The notes: generated from the letters alone by a model not told the origin. 64,000 bases of DNA from Cellulomonas soli (GCF_013409305.1 NZ_JACBZJ010000001.1:1240001-1304000); one strand, 5' to 3'; counted from the stretch's first letter, positions 35,354-43,769 are shown. Translations and numbers: made by a program.

Positions 35354-35946
35354 GCCGCCGCTCCCTGCGCCTCGGAGATGACCTGCCAGACGAACTGGTC
35401 GTACGTCTGCCCGCGGTCGGCCAGCACCTGCCGCAGCAGCGCGCTGCCCGCCTCGACGGCGGCACGACCGGTGCCGTGCTGCTGCTCCGCCTCACGCAGC
35501 TGCGCGTACAGGCCGCTGACCGCGCGGATCGCCGCCGGCTCGGGGCAGCGTCGGTTGGAGTGGTAGCCGGTGATCCGCCCACCCGGGCCGAACGAGGGCG
35601 TCACGTGCGCGAGCACCCAGTAGTGCGCGCCGTCGGCCGCGAGGTTGTCGACGTACGCGAAGATCTCCCGCCCGGCCGCGACCGTGTCCCACAGCGCCTG
35701 GAACACAGCGCGCGGCATGTCGGGGTGTCGGATGAGGCTGTGCGGCTGACCGAGGAGCTCGACCTCGGTGTAGCCGGACACCTCGACGAAGACGTCGTTG
35801 GCATAGGTGATGCGCCCCTGCAGGTCGGTCTTGGAGACGATGATCTGCTCGGCTCCGAACGTGCGCACGGCGCCCGTCGGGGTCACGCGGGGGGTCCTCA
35901 CAGATGACGCCTTCCGTCGGTCCGGTTCGTTCGACGGATCGCTCAT
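35350..35946 (-). CDS. PAS-domain protein, Aer-type sensor half
   Basis: 198 residues. A PAS domain covers about 35-140: GRITYANDVFVEVSGYTEVELLGQ in parts, SLIRHPDMPRAVFQALWDTV and DGAHYWVLAHVTP. The RHPDMP and YWV motifs are those of Aer-like PAS domains that bind FAD and read redox state. About 55 further residues are helical (LYAQLREAEQQHGTGRAAVEA) and may mediate contact with the coupled MCP-type protein. ATG at 35946 is the first in-frame start close to the PAS domain; no strong ribosome site is seen. Upstream on the same strand is the formate/nitrite transporter gene, 90 bp away. Confidence 0.88.
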   Translation of the reverse strand: MSDPSNEPDRRKASSVRTPRVTPTGAVRTFGAEQIIVSKTDLQGRITYANDVFVEVSGYTEVELLGQPHSLIRHPDMPRAVFQALWDTVAAGREIFAYVDNLAADGAHYWVLAHVTPSFGPGGRITGYHSNRRCPEPAAIRAVSGLYAQLREAEQQHGTGRAAVEAGSALLRQVLADRGQTYDQFVWQVISEAQGAAA

Positions 35947-36035
35947 CGGTGCGTCACCGCAGGTCATGAGGGGACTCGACCCGGGACCTTCGACATCTGC
36001 GGCCCTCGGGCGGGTGCCACCACCCCTGCCGGGAG

Positions 36036-36902
36036 TCAGGCCGGCGGTTCCTGCCCCCGCAGCCACTTCGAGTCGTCGTTGACGTAGGCGTAGTACAGCC
36101 CGATCAGCAGGCCTCCGCCGATGAAGTTGCCCAGCAGCGCGATGGCCACGTTCGCCGACGCCAGCCCCACGTCGATGCCCTCCTTCAGCCCGACGATGCT
36201 GAACAGCACGGTGTTCGCCACCGAGTGCTCCAGGCCCAGGAACGCGAAGATGAACACCGACATGATCATGACCAGGGACTTCGTCAGGTCGTCCTTGATG
36301 AGGCCGTTGTAGACGAGCAGCATCGCGAGGTTGATGCAGAAGTTGCACAGGATCGCCCGGACCAGCAGGTCGACCCACCCGGTCGGCCCGGCGGAGACGT
36401 AGGCGAGCTTGTGCTCGACGGAGGCGACCATCTGGTCGAACGCCGCACCGTCGACGATCGTCGAGAACCGGACCAGCACCGCGATGAACAGGCCGCCGAC
36501 CAGGTTGCCGACGTAGCAGAGCACCAGGAGCCGCAGCGCCCGGCCCCACGTGGTGCGCCGGTGGTAGGCGCCGATCGAGACGATCATCATGTTCGAGGTC
36601 AGCAGCTCGGACCGCGAGTAGTAGATGAAGACGAGCGCCCACCCGAACGCCAGAGCACCGGCGATCCGACCGAGCGGGTACAGCGACGACCCGTCGATCT
36701 CGACCGCGTCGAACGCGGCGATCACCGCGTAGTTCGTCGCGTACATCAGACCGATGATCACGCCGGCCATCGCGGCCCGCTGAAGGTACCGGCGGGCGAG
36801 CGCGCCCGACATCGTGGTCTTCGTCTCGAGCGCCTCGAGCACCGTGCTGATGAAGTGCTTCCCCGGGAACAGGGCCTGCGGGTCGGGGGCGGCGGCGCTC
36901 AC
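36036..36902 (-). CDS. formate/nitrite transporter (FNT family)
   Basis: 288 residues with six to seven helices, the FNT length. FPGKHFISTVLEALETKTTM leads to the first helix; SRSELLTSNMMIVSIGAY carries the conserved LTSNM loop; CNFCINLAMLLVYNG and GLEHSVANTVLFSIVGL hold the central His of the pore (EHSVAN). Substrates in the family are formate, nitrite, hydrosulfide or related monovalent anions. The GTG at 36902 gives a family-like N-terminus; an in-frame GTG at 36956 would add 18 basic residues. The following gene on the strand is the PAS sensor, which may respond to the same respiratory state. Confidence 0.92.
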   Translation of the reverse strand: MSAAAPDPQALFPGKHFISTVLEALETKTTMSGALARRYLQRAAMAGVIIGLMYATNYAVIAAFDAVEIDGSSLYPLGRIAGALAFGWALVFIYYSRSELLTSNMMIVSIGAYHRRTTWGRALRLLVLCYVGNLVGGLFIAVLVRFSTIVDGAAFDQMVASVEHKLAYVSAGPTGWVDLLVRAILCNFCINLAMLLVYNGLIKDDLTKSLVMIMSVFIFAFLGLEHSVANTVLFSIVGLKEGIDVGLASANVAIALLGNFIGGGLLIGLYYAYVNDDSKWLRGQEPPA

Positions 36903-37016
36903 GGGCCAACGGTCCCACAGCCGTGCCCGACGCGCACCGAACCGCGCCTCGCGCACGGCGCCGCGTCACCGGTCGTGCCCGCTCGACCTCGGCCGGAGCG
37001 GGCACGACCGCCAGGA

Positions 37017-37760
37017 TCAGTGCGTCCGGCTGCTCAACGCGCCCAGCACGGCGTCGTAGGTGCCGCGTTCGCGCGCGTACCTCAGCGGGTGCACGGCCTC
37101 GACGAGGATCTGCGGCGGTGTCGGCTCCTGGCGGAGCAGCGTGACGGTCTCCTCGAGGAACGCGTCGAGCGGGATCGCGGTCTCGGCCGTCTGCTGACCC
37201 ATGAGGGTCGTGCGCACAGCGGGCGGCGCGATCTCGACCACCTCGACGAGCCCGGCGAGCTGCACGCGCAACGACTCGGTCCACGAGGCGAGCGCGGCCT
37301 TCGTCGCGTTGTAGGTGGGCGTCGCGGGCAGCGGCACGTACGCCAGCCCGGACGTGGTGGTCAGCAGCGCCGCCCCGGGGCGCCCGGCGATGAGCGGCAC
37401 GAGCGCCGCCGCCAACCGGATCGGCCCGAGCAGGTTGGTCGCCACGGTCAGCTCGGCGGTCGCCAGGTCGGCACCCGTGCGCAGGTCCTCCGGCAGCATG
37501 ACGCCCGCGTTGAGCACCACGGTGTCGAGCGCGGGGAACCGGTCGGCCAGCTCGGTGACGGCCGCGGCGATCGAGACCGGGTCGGTCACGTCGAGCACGA
37601 GCGGGTGGATCCGCGGGTGCCGGGAGACCTCGGCGAGGAGATCGGCCCGGCGTCCGGCGACGACGACGGTGCTGCCCGCGTCGGCGAGGCGTTCGGCGAG
37701 CCCGCGACCGATGCCCGAGGTCGCGCCGGTGACGAGGATGGTGCGGTTCGTGATGTCCAT
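37017..37760 (-). CDS. short-chain dehydrogenase (DltE/YdfG-like)
   Basis: 247 residues. N-terminal TILVTGATSGIGRGLAERLADAG gives the TGxxxGIG nucleotide site, VVLNAGVM the NAG motif, and TTTSGLAYVPLPATPTYNATKAAL (in parts TTTSGLAYV, TYNATKAAL) the catalytic Ser, Tyr and Lys. This set resembles DltE-annotated SDRs, whose natural substrates are not established. ATG at 37760 starts immediately before the first strand. It is divergent from an XRE/MmyB-type regulator with a perfect dyad between them, so regulation by that protein is probable. Confidence 0.92.
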   Translation of the reverse strand: MDITNRTILVTGATSGIGRGLAERLADAGSTVVVAGRRADLLAEVSRHPRIHPLVLDVTDPVSIAAAVTELADRFPALDTVVLNAGVMLPEDLRTGADLATAELTVATNLLGPIRLAAALVPLIAGRPGAALLTTTSGLAYVPLPATPTYNATKAALASWTESLRVQLAGLVEVVEIAPPAVRTTLMGQQTAETAIPLDAFLEETVTLLRQEPTPPQILVEAVHPLRYARERGTYDAVLGALSSRTH

Positions 37761-37805
37761 GGGCACCACCGTGCGACCGGAGCGCTCGCGCGACCAGAGA
37801 CCCGT

Positions 37806-37834
37806 GCATCCAGGGACCGCCGCTCCCTGGATGC
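37806..37834. promoter_or_regulatory. operator dyad between the SDR and MmyB-type regulator genes
   Basis: GCATCCAGGGA (37806-37816) and TCCCTGGATGC (37824-37834) are perfect 11-bp arms around 7 bases, in the 102-bp divergent region. The site is 28 bp from the regulator ATG and 45 bp from that of the SDR, placed to repress both. Confidence 0.65.
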
Positions 37835-37862
37835 CCGCGCGCACGGCACGCATGATGGCCGC

Positions 37863-38702
37863 ATGGACCGACCGGGCCTCGCCGACTTCCTGCGTGCACG
37901 CCGCGAGGCGCTGCGCCCCACCGACGTCGGCCTGCCCGAGGGGCCCCGACGCCGCACCCCGGGCCTGCGCCGCGAGGAGGTCGCCGCCCGCACCGGCATG
38001 TCGACGGACTACCTCGCCCGACTCGAGCAGCGCCGCGGACCGCAGCCGTCCGAGGCGATGCTGACGGCGCTCTCCCGCGCGCTGCACCTGAGCCTCGACG
38101 AGCGCGACCACCTGTTCCGCCTGGCCGGCCATCGGCCCCCACCGCGCGGGCACCGCTCCGACCACGTGCCCCCGGCCGTGCTGCGCATCCTCGACCGGCT
38201 CGAGGACACCCCCGCGATGGTGATCTCCGAGCTCGGCGAGGCGCTCGTGCAGAACCGTCTGGCCCGCGCCCTCGTCGGTGACGAGTCGGGCTTCACCGGC
38301 CTGCGCCGCAGCCAGTTCTACCGCTGGTTCGCCGAGCCCGAGACCGAGCGCGCTCTCTACCCGGTCGACGACCACGCCCGGCAGTCGCGCACGCTCGCCG
38401 CCGCGCTGCGTGCCGCCCTCGGCTCCGAGGCCAGCGGCCGCGACGCCCGGGCTATCGCCGAGCGTCTGACGACCCTCTCCCCCGAGTTCGTCGAGATCTG
38501 GGCGGCCCACGAGGTCGGCGTGCTGCCCTCCCGGAACAAGACCCTGCTGCACCCCGAGCTGGGCCCGATCGACGTCGACTGCCAGTTCCTGCACACCGAG
38601 AACCACGCCCAGTCGCTCCTGGTCTTCACCGCCGTCCCGGGCAGCCCCAGCGACGACAAGCTCCGCCTGCTCGACACCGTCGCGACCGCGACCAGGGGCT
38701 GA
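37863..38702 (+). CDS. XRE-family regulator with MmyB-like ligand domain
   Basis: 279 residues. An HTH_31/XRE domain lies at about 7-80: RRRTPGLRREEVAARTGMSTDYLARLEQRR in parts, with ALHLSLDERDHLFRLAG as its end. The remaining 190 residues match the MmyB-like PAS-type domain (NRLARALVGD, YRWFAEPETER, VGVLPSRNKTLLHPELG) thought to bind fatty-acid-like ligands. It divergently faces an SDR gene, the commonest arrangement for this family. ATG at 37863 follows CATGAT by six bases, so probably leaderless. Confidence 0.92.
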   Translation: MDRPGLADFLRARREALRPTDVGLPEGPRRRTPGLRREEVAARTGMSTDYLARLEQRRGPQPSEAMLTALSRALHLSLDERDHLFRLAGHRPPPRGHRSDHVPPAVLRILDRLEDTPAMVISELGEALVQNRLARALVGDESGFTGLRRSQFYRWFAEPETERALYPVDDHARQSRTLAAALRAALGSEASGRDARAIAERLTTLSPEFVEIWAAHEVGVLPSRNKTLLHPELGPIDVDCQFLHTENHAQSLLVFTAVPGSPSDDKLRLLDTVATATRG

Positions 38703-38708
38703 GACGCG

Positions 38709-39086
38709 TCAGGTCGACGGGCCCGCACCCGCAAGTGCGAGGGTCCCCCGGAGGAGATCGATCAGGTCGGGGTCGGCGATCCCTTGCTCGCGGGCCGCGT
38801 CGACCAGCTCCCGGAGCAGGGGCGTGACCCGGTCGGTCGTCCCGTGGTCGGCTGCGGTCACCACCGTTCCGTGGCGCCGCCGGGTCGAGACCAGGCCGGC
38901 AGCCTCGAGCTCACGGTAGGTGCGAGCAATCGTGCCGGCGGCGATCCCCAGGTCGGCAGCGAGGGTGCGGACGGTCGGGAGCGGGTCGCCGGGGCGTAGC
39001 CGCCCGGAGGCGATGTGCGTCGCGATCTGGGCGCGCAGCTGCTCGTAGTGCGGGACCCCGGAATCCAGGTCGAGGGTGATCCTCAT
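38709..39086 (-). CDS. GntR-family regulator, YtrA subfamily
   Basis: 125 residues. Winged helix at about 9-75: VPHYEQLRAQIATHIASGRL, LPTVRTLAADLGIAAGTIARTYRELEAAGLV in parts, then RRRHGTVV as the wing. The C-terminal part is only about 45 residues with no ligand domain, as in the YtrA group that controls ABC or membrane-protein operons. It is encoded after, and overlaps by four bases (ATGA), a membrane-protein gene, so regulator and target share one transcript. The palindrome at the operon promoter (40027-40046) is the likely site of autoregulation. Confidence 0.92.
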   Translation of the reverse strand: MRITLDLDSGVPHYEQLRAQIATHIASGRLRPGDPLPTVRTLAADLGIAAGTIARTYRELEAAGLVSTRRRHGTVVTAADHGTTDRVTPLLRELVDAAREQGIADPDLIDLLRGTLALAGAGPST

Positions 39087-40030
39087 CGCCCGGCCGTCCG
39101 CAGCACGGACCCCACGGCGACGGCCGCCACCGCGGGGCGCGCGATCCGGGAGCGCACGAGCAGCACGACGGACGTCACGAGAACGGTAGCCGCCATGACG
39201 ATCAGGCCGATGCCGACGACGGTGTAGGGGTCGGTCAAGCCCTGGCCGAGCACACGCACGCTCAGACCGGCGATCAGGCACGTCGCGGCCAGCACCAGGC
39301 CGGAGGTCAGCATCACGCCGCCCGCCACGGTCCGCGCACTGCGACGGCGCAGGCTGAGGTCCCACTCCCGGGTGACGCCGGACACGGCCGGGCGCCAGAC
39401 GATCAGTCGCAGGACCAGCTCACCGGCGGCGGCGACCCCGAGCACCCCGAGCGTGAGCGGGACGGCGTAGTAGGACCCGGGGAACGGCTGGGCGTAGTCC
39501 TGGAGCCCGCCCGGGAGGTCACGAGCGATCGTGCGCGGACCGTGCTGCACGCCGACGCACAGCAGCAGCGTGACCAGGGTGAGCCCCGACCACCACCAGG
39601 TGGCGACCCGCAGGCCGTCGACCTCCAGGTCCGCCACGGTGCGACGGCTGACGTCGGCCTCGCGGCACGACTCGGCGGGGCGTGGCCAGGTCAGCTCGCC
39701 TGCGGCCTGGGCCGCGAGCGCGACGGCCACGCAGAGCGAGGGCAGCACGACCAGCACCCGCCCGCGGCCGAAGAGCACGTCGGCGACGAAGACGGCACCG
39801 ACGACGCCGGAGAGACCCGCCGCCAGCAGCGTGCCGACGGCCAGGGAGGTCAGGCGGGCGTGCCGCGCGGCCCGGGCGCCGGCCTGCCCGCGGTGGACGG
39901 GGCGGGTCCAGTCGCGCACCAGCAGCCACGTCGTGACGATCGCGGCAGCCACGAACGGCGATGACGCCACGACGAAGGCCCACGGCCCTTGTTCCGGACC
40001 ACCGTAGATCAGCATCCGCCCCCCGCTCAT
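39083..40030 (-). CDS. multi-spanning membrane protein in a GntR-controlled operon
   Basis: 315 residues with about eight predicted helices: FVVASSPFVAAAIVTTWLLV, LTSLAVGTLLAAGLSGVVGAVF, VLVVLPSLCVAVALAAQAAG, WSGLTLVTLLLCVGV, AVPLTLGVLGVAAAGELVLRL and two near the C-terminus. No catalytic motif is seen; the family is unknown to me. It is the first gene of a two-gene operon with the YtrA-type GntR regulator. ATG at 40030 sits inside a palindrome and next to a probable -10 (CATACT), so the transcript should begin at or near the start codon. Confidence 0.82.
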   Translation of the reverse strand: MSGGRMLIYGGPEQGPWAFVVASSPFVAAAIVTTWLLVRDWTRPVHRGQAGARAARHARLTSLAVGTLLAAGLSGVVGAVFVADVLFGRGRVLVVLPSLCVAVALAAQAAGELTWPRPAESCREADVSRRTVADLEVDGLRVATWWWSGLTLVTLLLCVGVQHGPRTIARDLPGGLQDYAQPFPGSYYAVPLTLGVLGVAAAGELVLRLIVWRPAVSGVTREWDLSLRRRSARTVAGGVMLTSGLVLAATCLIAGLSVRVLGQGLTDPYTVVGIGLIVMAATVLVTSVVLLVRSRIARPAVAAVAVGSVLRTAGR

Positions 40031-40046
40031 TGAGTATGTTCAATGA
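40027..40046. promoter_or_regulatory. GntR operator overlapping the operon start codon
   Basis: TCATTGA-N6-TCAATGA, perfect 7-bp arms. It covers the ATG (40028-40030, minus strand) and the CATACT box just before it. Binding would block both RNA polymerase and the start of a leaderless message. Confidence 0.65.
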
Positions 40047-40260
40047 ACAATGCACCGACCGCGCACACGCGTCAAGTGCCCGTGCGCAACCGGACGCGCA
40101 CGGGCCGACCTCCGGGCACGAGGAACGCGGGCGCCGACTCACTCGCAGGTGCCGGTCATCTCGAGCTCGACGAGGGGGCAGGTGCGCACACGCTCCACCG
40201 AGGCATGTCGGCCTCCGCGACAGCGCCGCCGGTCTCACGGGAGAGCAGGGCGATGTCCGC

Positions 40261-41271
40261 CTACGGCATGTCGATGCCGGCCGCCTCGAGGTACGCCCGC
40301 GAGGCGGAGAGGGCCGACTCGATCGCGGCGGTGTACGCCGCCACGTACGCCGGCGCCGAGTCGAGGTAGGCCTGCTGGTTGACCGCGTCGATGTCCGCCA
40401 ACCGCTGCCGAAGGTCCGTGGACTCCTTGCAGCCGATGTCGATCAGGCCGATCCGCACCTGCTCTTCCAGACTCATGCTCAACACCCCGGCGGGCTGCAG
40501 GGAGCCCTCCTCGTCCGGCGGTGCCACGTCGTGAGCTTCGAGGCACGCTGTCCATTCGGCGATCACGACACTGCCCTCGGGCGTGTAGCCCGCGAACTCG
40601 GCACCCACCGCCGGCTTGCTGTCGTCGAACGACGTGGGATCGACGATGAACCCCATCGGCCACACCTGGTCGTTGCACGAGTCCAGCGCAGCCTCGACCG
40701 CAGCTGAGGAGATGTCGATCGTGCTGCCCTCGCCGTCGTAGGGGTCGAGCTGCGGCTCCGCGTACCCGCGCTGGCGAACCTCGGCGCTGTTCCAGATGCC
40801 GTACGGCCTCGACATGTCCGGCAGGGCCGTGCGTTGCACCGCGAAGACGAAGTTGTCGGCGTACCCGGCGTCGGCCATGCACCGTGACCGTGCGAGATCC
40901 CAGGCGCTCCCCATGATGTCGAGGTCGTGCTGGCTGACCAAGAACGTCGAGAAGGGCGTGGTCACCAGACCGGTGATCGGGTCGATCACGGCGTGCGCGG
41001 GGGTCGCCGACGGTTCGGGTGCGGGCAGCGTCGTCGGCGTAGCCGTTGGTGTCGTCGCGGGCGGAGCCGCGTAGTCCGGGCCCGGGAGCGCGGCTACGGC
41101 CGCGGTGACCAGACCGGCGACGGCCACCGCGCTGACGGCGGAGACGACGGCCGCACGCGTCCCGCGTCGACGCCGTCCGATCGCGAGGATGCGGCGGCGG
41201 TCGATCGGCAACGGAGGCGGCGGGACCTCGAGGTTCTTCAGGTGGGCCACGAAGGCCTCGTCGTGGCTCAT
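40261..41271 (-). CDS. membrane-anchored four-cysteine protein coupled to an ECF sigma factor
   Basis: 336 residues: a short cytoplasmic part (1-38, basic, Pro-rich), one membrane helix (39-63), a Pro/Thr linker (64-92) and an extracytoplasmic domain (95-336). That domain has exactly four Cys at 131, 199, 243 and 281, with motifs PFSTF, YGIW (157-160), CLE and GCK, and a helical C-terminus. The lipoprotein at 43770-44675 has the same motifs with nearly identical cysteine spacing, so both belong to one family. Its start overlaps the sigma-factor stop (ATGA), the position of an anti-sigma factor, but no zinc-binding anti-sigma motif is seen in its 38 cytoplasmic residues. A sensor or anti-sigma role is inference. 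Confidence 0.82.
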   Translation of the reverse strand: MSHDEAFVAHLKNLEVPPPPLPIDRRRILAIGRRRRGTRAAVVSAVSAVAVAGLVTAAVAALPGPDYAAPPATTPTATPTTLPAPEPSATPAHAVIDPITGLVTTPFSTFLVSQHDLDIMGSAWDLARSRCMADAGYADNFVFAVQRTALPDMSRPYGIWNSAEVRQRGYAEPQLDPYDGEGSTIDISSAAVEAALDSCNDQVWPMGFIVDPTSFDDSKPAVGAEFAGYTPEGSVVIAEWTACLEAHDVAPPDEEGSLQPAGVLSMSLEEQVRIGLIDIGCKESTDLRQRLADIDAVNQQAYLDSAPAYVAAYTAAIESALSASRAYLEAAGIDMP

Positions 41272-41846
41272 CGGGACTCCTCAGCGGTAGTGGAGGCAGA
41301 CAAGATCGTGCGCAGCTGGTCGAGACCGCGCGACGCGGTGGACTTCACGGTGCCCACGGAGACGCTCAGGTCGTTGGCGACCTCGCGCTCCGACAGATCC
41401 AGCAGGTATCGCAGGACGACCACCCGGCGCCGGCGTGGGCTGAGCTGCAGCAGAGCGCGGACGAGGACATCCCGGTCGGCGTGCGCATGAGCGCTCGAGC
41501 CGCCGACGCTCAGCTCTGGCATCCCATCGGGTGCGGTCAGAACCTCACGTCGATGCCTGCGCCACGTATCGATGCGCAGGTTGGTGAGCGTCTTGCGCGC
41601 ATACGCCAAGGGGTCGCCCGATCTGGCTCGGGGCCATGCCACATACGTGCGGACGAGCGCCTGCTGCACCAGCTCCTCGGCGCGGTGCGCGTCGCCGCAC
41701 AGCAGCCAAGCCATCCGACCGAGCAGCGGCTCGGCCTCGACCATGAAGGCAGTGAACTCGGCCGCCCGGTCGGTGCGCGCGGACTCGACGAGCACCTCGA
41801 CCACGTCGTCCGGCTCCACCGGCAGCCCCCCGATCACCAACGTCAT
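41268..41846 (-). CDS. SigE-family ECF RNA polymerase sigma factor
   Basis: 192 residues. Region 2 (about 22-90) reads FTAFMVEAEPLLGRMAWLLCGDAHRAEELVQQ in parts followed by YARKTLTNLRIDTWRR; region 4 (about 125-180) has LSPRRRRVVVLRYLLDLSEREVANDLSVSVGTVKS in parts, a clear helix-turn-helix. It belongs to the SigE-like actinobacterial group, usually paired with a membrane-anchored partner, here the four-cysteine protein coupled by ATGA. A CAACC-N16-CGTGTT element upstream resembles an ECF promoter and might allow autoactivation. ATG at 41846 lacks a clear ribosome site; the true start could lie a little upstream. Confidence 0.92.
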   Translation of the reverse strand: MTLVIGGLPVEPDDVVEVLVESARTDRAAEFTAFMVEAEPLLGRMAWLLCGDAHRAEELVQQALVRTYVAWPRARSGDPLAYARKTLTNLRIDTWRRHRREVLTAPDGMPELSVGGSSAHAHADRDVLVRALLQLSPRRRRVVVLRYLLDLSEREVANDLSVSVGTVKSTASRGLDQLRTILSASTTAEESR

Positions 41847-41957
41847 GGCCAGAACACGCAGCGGGCGGCCAGAAGGTTGCTCGGTCTGCCGGTGGCATGG
41901 AGCCACGGGCCGAGCCGCACCACCGACGCCACCAGGGGCGACCAAGCCCAGAAGCCA

Positions 41958-41991
41958 CGACAGCCCGAACCCTGATGGGTTCGGGCTGTCG
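41958..41991 (-). terminator. hairpin terminator of tRNA-Ser
   Basis: CGACAGCCCGAACCC (41958-41972) pairs perfectly with GGGTTCGGGCTGTCG (41977-41991), 15 bp, loop TGAT, 25 bases beyond the tRNA 3' end. Confidence 0.8.
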
Positions 41992-42016
41992 CCGATGTCT
42001 TGCGACATCACACACG

Positions 42017-42107
42017 CGGAGACGGTGGGATTTGAACCCACGGAAGAGTTTGACCCCTTCACGGCCTTAGCAGGGCCGCGCACTAGACCTGGCTATGCGA
42101 CGTCTCC
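42017..42107 (-). tRNA. tRNA-Ser(GCT)
   Basis: 91 bases, no encoded CCA. Acceptor GGAGACG pairs with CGTCTCC; anticodon loop CTGCTAA gives GCT, reading AGU and AGC; a long variable arm is present; T arm has GGTTCAAATCC. Confidence 0.95.
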
Positions 42108-42170
42108 AAGACGGGGACAGGCTACCCGGGCACCTCGCCACGCACCAAAAGCGCCGCGCACCGGCACGGG

Positions 42171-43436
42171 TCAGTGCTCGAAGCCCCACTCGCGGTCGGT
42201 GAGCATGCGGGCGATGGCCAGGCCGACGGCCAGGGCGGTGACGATCAGTGCGGCCGTGACGCCGTAGCCGAGCGCCTGCGTCGTGTCGCCCTGCGACAGG
42301 TAGTAGACGGCCCGGTAGGCCGGCACGCCGGGGACCATGATCGTGACCGCGGGCACGTAGACGGTGATGCGTGGGACGTTGAGTCTGGGTGCCACCCAGG
42401 CCGCGAGCAGGCCGATCAGGCAGGCGGCGACGGCGGCGGCGGCCTGCGGGGGCCAGTTGAAGTCCTTGACGGCGATGATGCGCAGCGTGTTCGGCACGGC
42501 GGCGATCGCGGCGGCGACCAGTGCCATGCGCCACGACCCGTTGAACATGAGCGCGAAGCCCAGCACGCCGAGGAACGAGGCAGCCAGGCGCAGCCCCTCG
42601 AGGGCGGCGACCGACATGTCGGGGGCCTGCGGCGGGTCGGGCGAGAGCCCGACCAGGATCGACACCGCCCACACGGCGAACGCGGCGGAGACGAAGATCA
42701 TCAGCGCGTAGGTCAGCCGTGCGAGCCCGGCGGAGAAGTCCAGCTTCGCGAGGTCCAGCGCACCGGTGACGAGCGGGAAGCCCGGCACCAGGAAGAGCGC
42801 TGCGGCGACGTACCCAGCCTCGTGCGGCCCGCCGACACCCGTCACGGTGAGCAGCTGGGCGAACCCGAGGTAGGCGAGCGAGGCGACGGCACCGGCCAGC
42901 ATCGAGACGCCGAACTGGTTGTACCCGCGGTGCAGCATCGTGCGCCGCAGGCCCTGCCCGAGACCGGCGCCGAGGGTGGCTCCGATGATCTCGACGGGCC
43001 CGGCGCCGTTGAGGAACGCGAACGCCGCGCAGGCCAGCGCCGCCCAGGTCGCGTTGAGCCACGTCGGGTAGAGCGGCGGCTTCTTCGCGATGCGGTCGAG
43101 CTCGGCGTCCACCTGCTCGACGGTGACCTCGCCGCGGCTCTCGATGTCCTGCGCGAGCAGCTCGAGCTCGGCGAGACGGTCGGTGTTCACCCCGATGGTC
43201 CGCACCTCGGTGACCTCGGTGCGGAAGGAACGTCCGCGGTGCGAGGTGGTGGTGATCTCCGTCAGCGTCACGTGCGCCTCGTGGCGCTCGACGCCGAGCG
43301 CCTTGGCCACACGCGCCATGGAGGCCTTCACGCGGTAGGAACCCGTGCCGGAGGACAGGCTGAGCCGTCCCATGCGGAGGGCCACGCCTGAGCGGCGGAT
43401 CAGTTCGAGCTCGTCGTCGTCCGGGATGGTCGGCAC
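42171..43436 (-). CDS. second ThrE-family exporter-like protein
   Basis: 421 residues. A cytoplasmic N-terminal ThrE domain (about 10-125: LELIRRSGVALRMGRLSLSSGTGSYRV in parts, ALGVERHEAHVTLTEI) precedes about ten membrane helices, with GAGLGQGLRR, ALFLVPGFPLVTGALDL (the LVPGxPL motif) and VYVPAVTIMVPGVPAYRA. It is diverged from the copy at 29815-31158 and is of the type with N-terminal and C-terminal halves fused. Start is uncertain: GTG at 43436 lies six bases after CATGAT and is favoured as leaderless; an ATG eight codons upstream lacks a ribosome site. Substrate is assumed to be small amino acids by family. Confidence 0.9.
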   Translation of the reverse strand: MPTIPDDDELELIRRSGVALRMGRLSLSSGTGSYRVKASMARVAKALGVERHEAHVTLTEITTTSHRGRSFRTEVTEVRTIGVNTDRLAELELLAQDIESRGEVTVEQVDAELDRIAKKPPLYPTWLNATWAALACAAFAFLNGAGPVEIIGATLGAGLGQGLRRTMLHRGYNQFGVSMLAGAVASLAYLGFAQLLTVTGVGGPHEAGYVAAALFLVPGFPLVTGALDLAKLDFSAGLARLTYALMIFVSAAFAVWAVSILVGLSPDPPQAPDMSVAALEGLRLAASFLGVLGFALMFNGSWRMALVAAAIAAVPNTLRIIAVKDFNWPPQAAAAVAACLIGLLAAWVAPRLNVPRITVYVPAVTIMVPGVPAYRAVYYLSQGDTTQALGYGVTAALIVTALAVGLAIARMLTDREWGFEH

Positions 43437-43769
43437 GGGACAATCATGGCGCCGGACCATCCCGGACGCCCGGGACGTTCGGGTTCGGGACCCGAGCCGC
43501 GCGTCGACGCCCCCTGCGCGCCGATGCGGTCAGCGCTCAGGAGCAGGTCGGCCGCCTCGTGATACCCCGTCCGGCCTGCGGGTCCGCACGGGCTGCTCAC
43601 CGACCCGGCCCGAGCAGGTCGGCCTTGACTCCGCCTGCACGCCCCGCCAGTCTGTCCCGAATCGCACAAATCGGACATGGTCCCGGAGCGATGTCGCTTC
43701 CGGACCCAGCGCCCGGGCCTCCTCCCGGGCCCCGGCCGAGGCGTGCGCCCGACCACCGAGGAGAGCTGG
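43437..43769. other. 333-bp divergent intergenic region
   Basis: No credible gene. It contains a direct repeat of GAGCAGGTCGGCC at 43541-43553 and 43612-43624, and a possible sigma-A promoter for the downstream lipoprotein gene (TTGACT at 43625-43630, 17 bp, CAGTCT at 43648-43653), leaving a leader of about 110 bases. Confidence 0.5.

Noticed and set aside
40043..40369. 108-codon frame starting MNNAPTAH on the plus strand
   Set aside because: It overlaps the 3' end of the four-cysteine protein gene, has no ribosome site, and turns into shadow-type sequence after 70 codons; its ATG belongs to the GntR palindrome.
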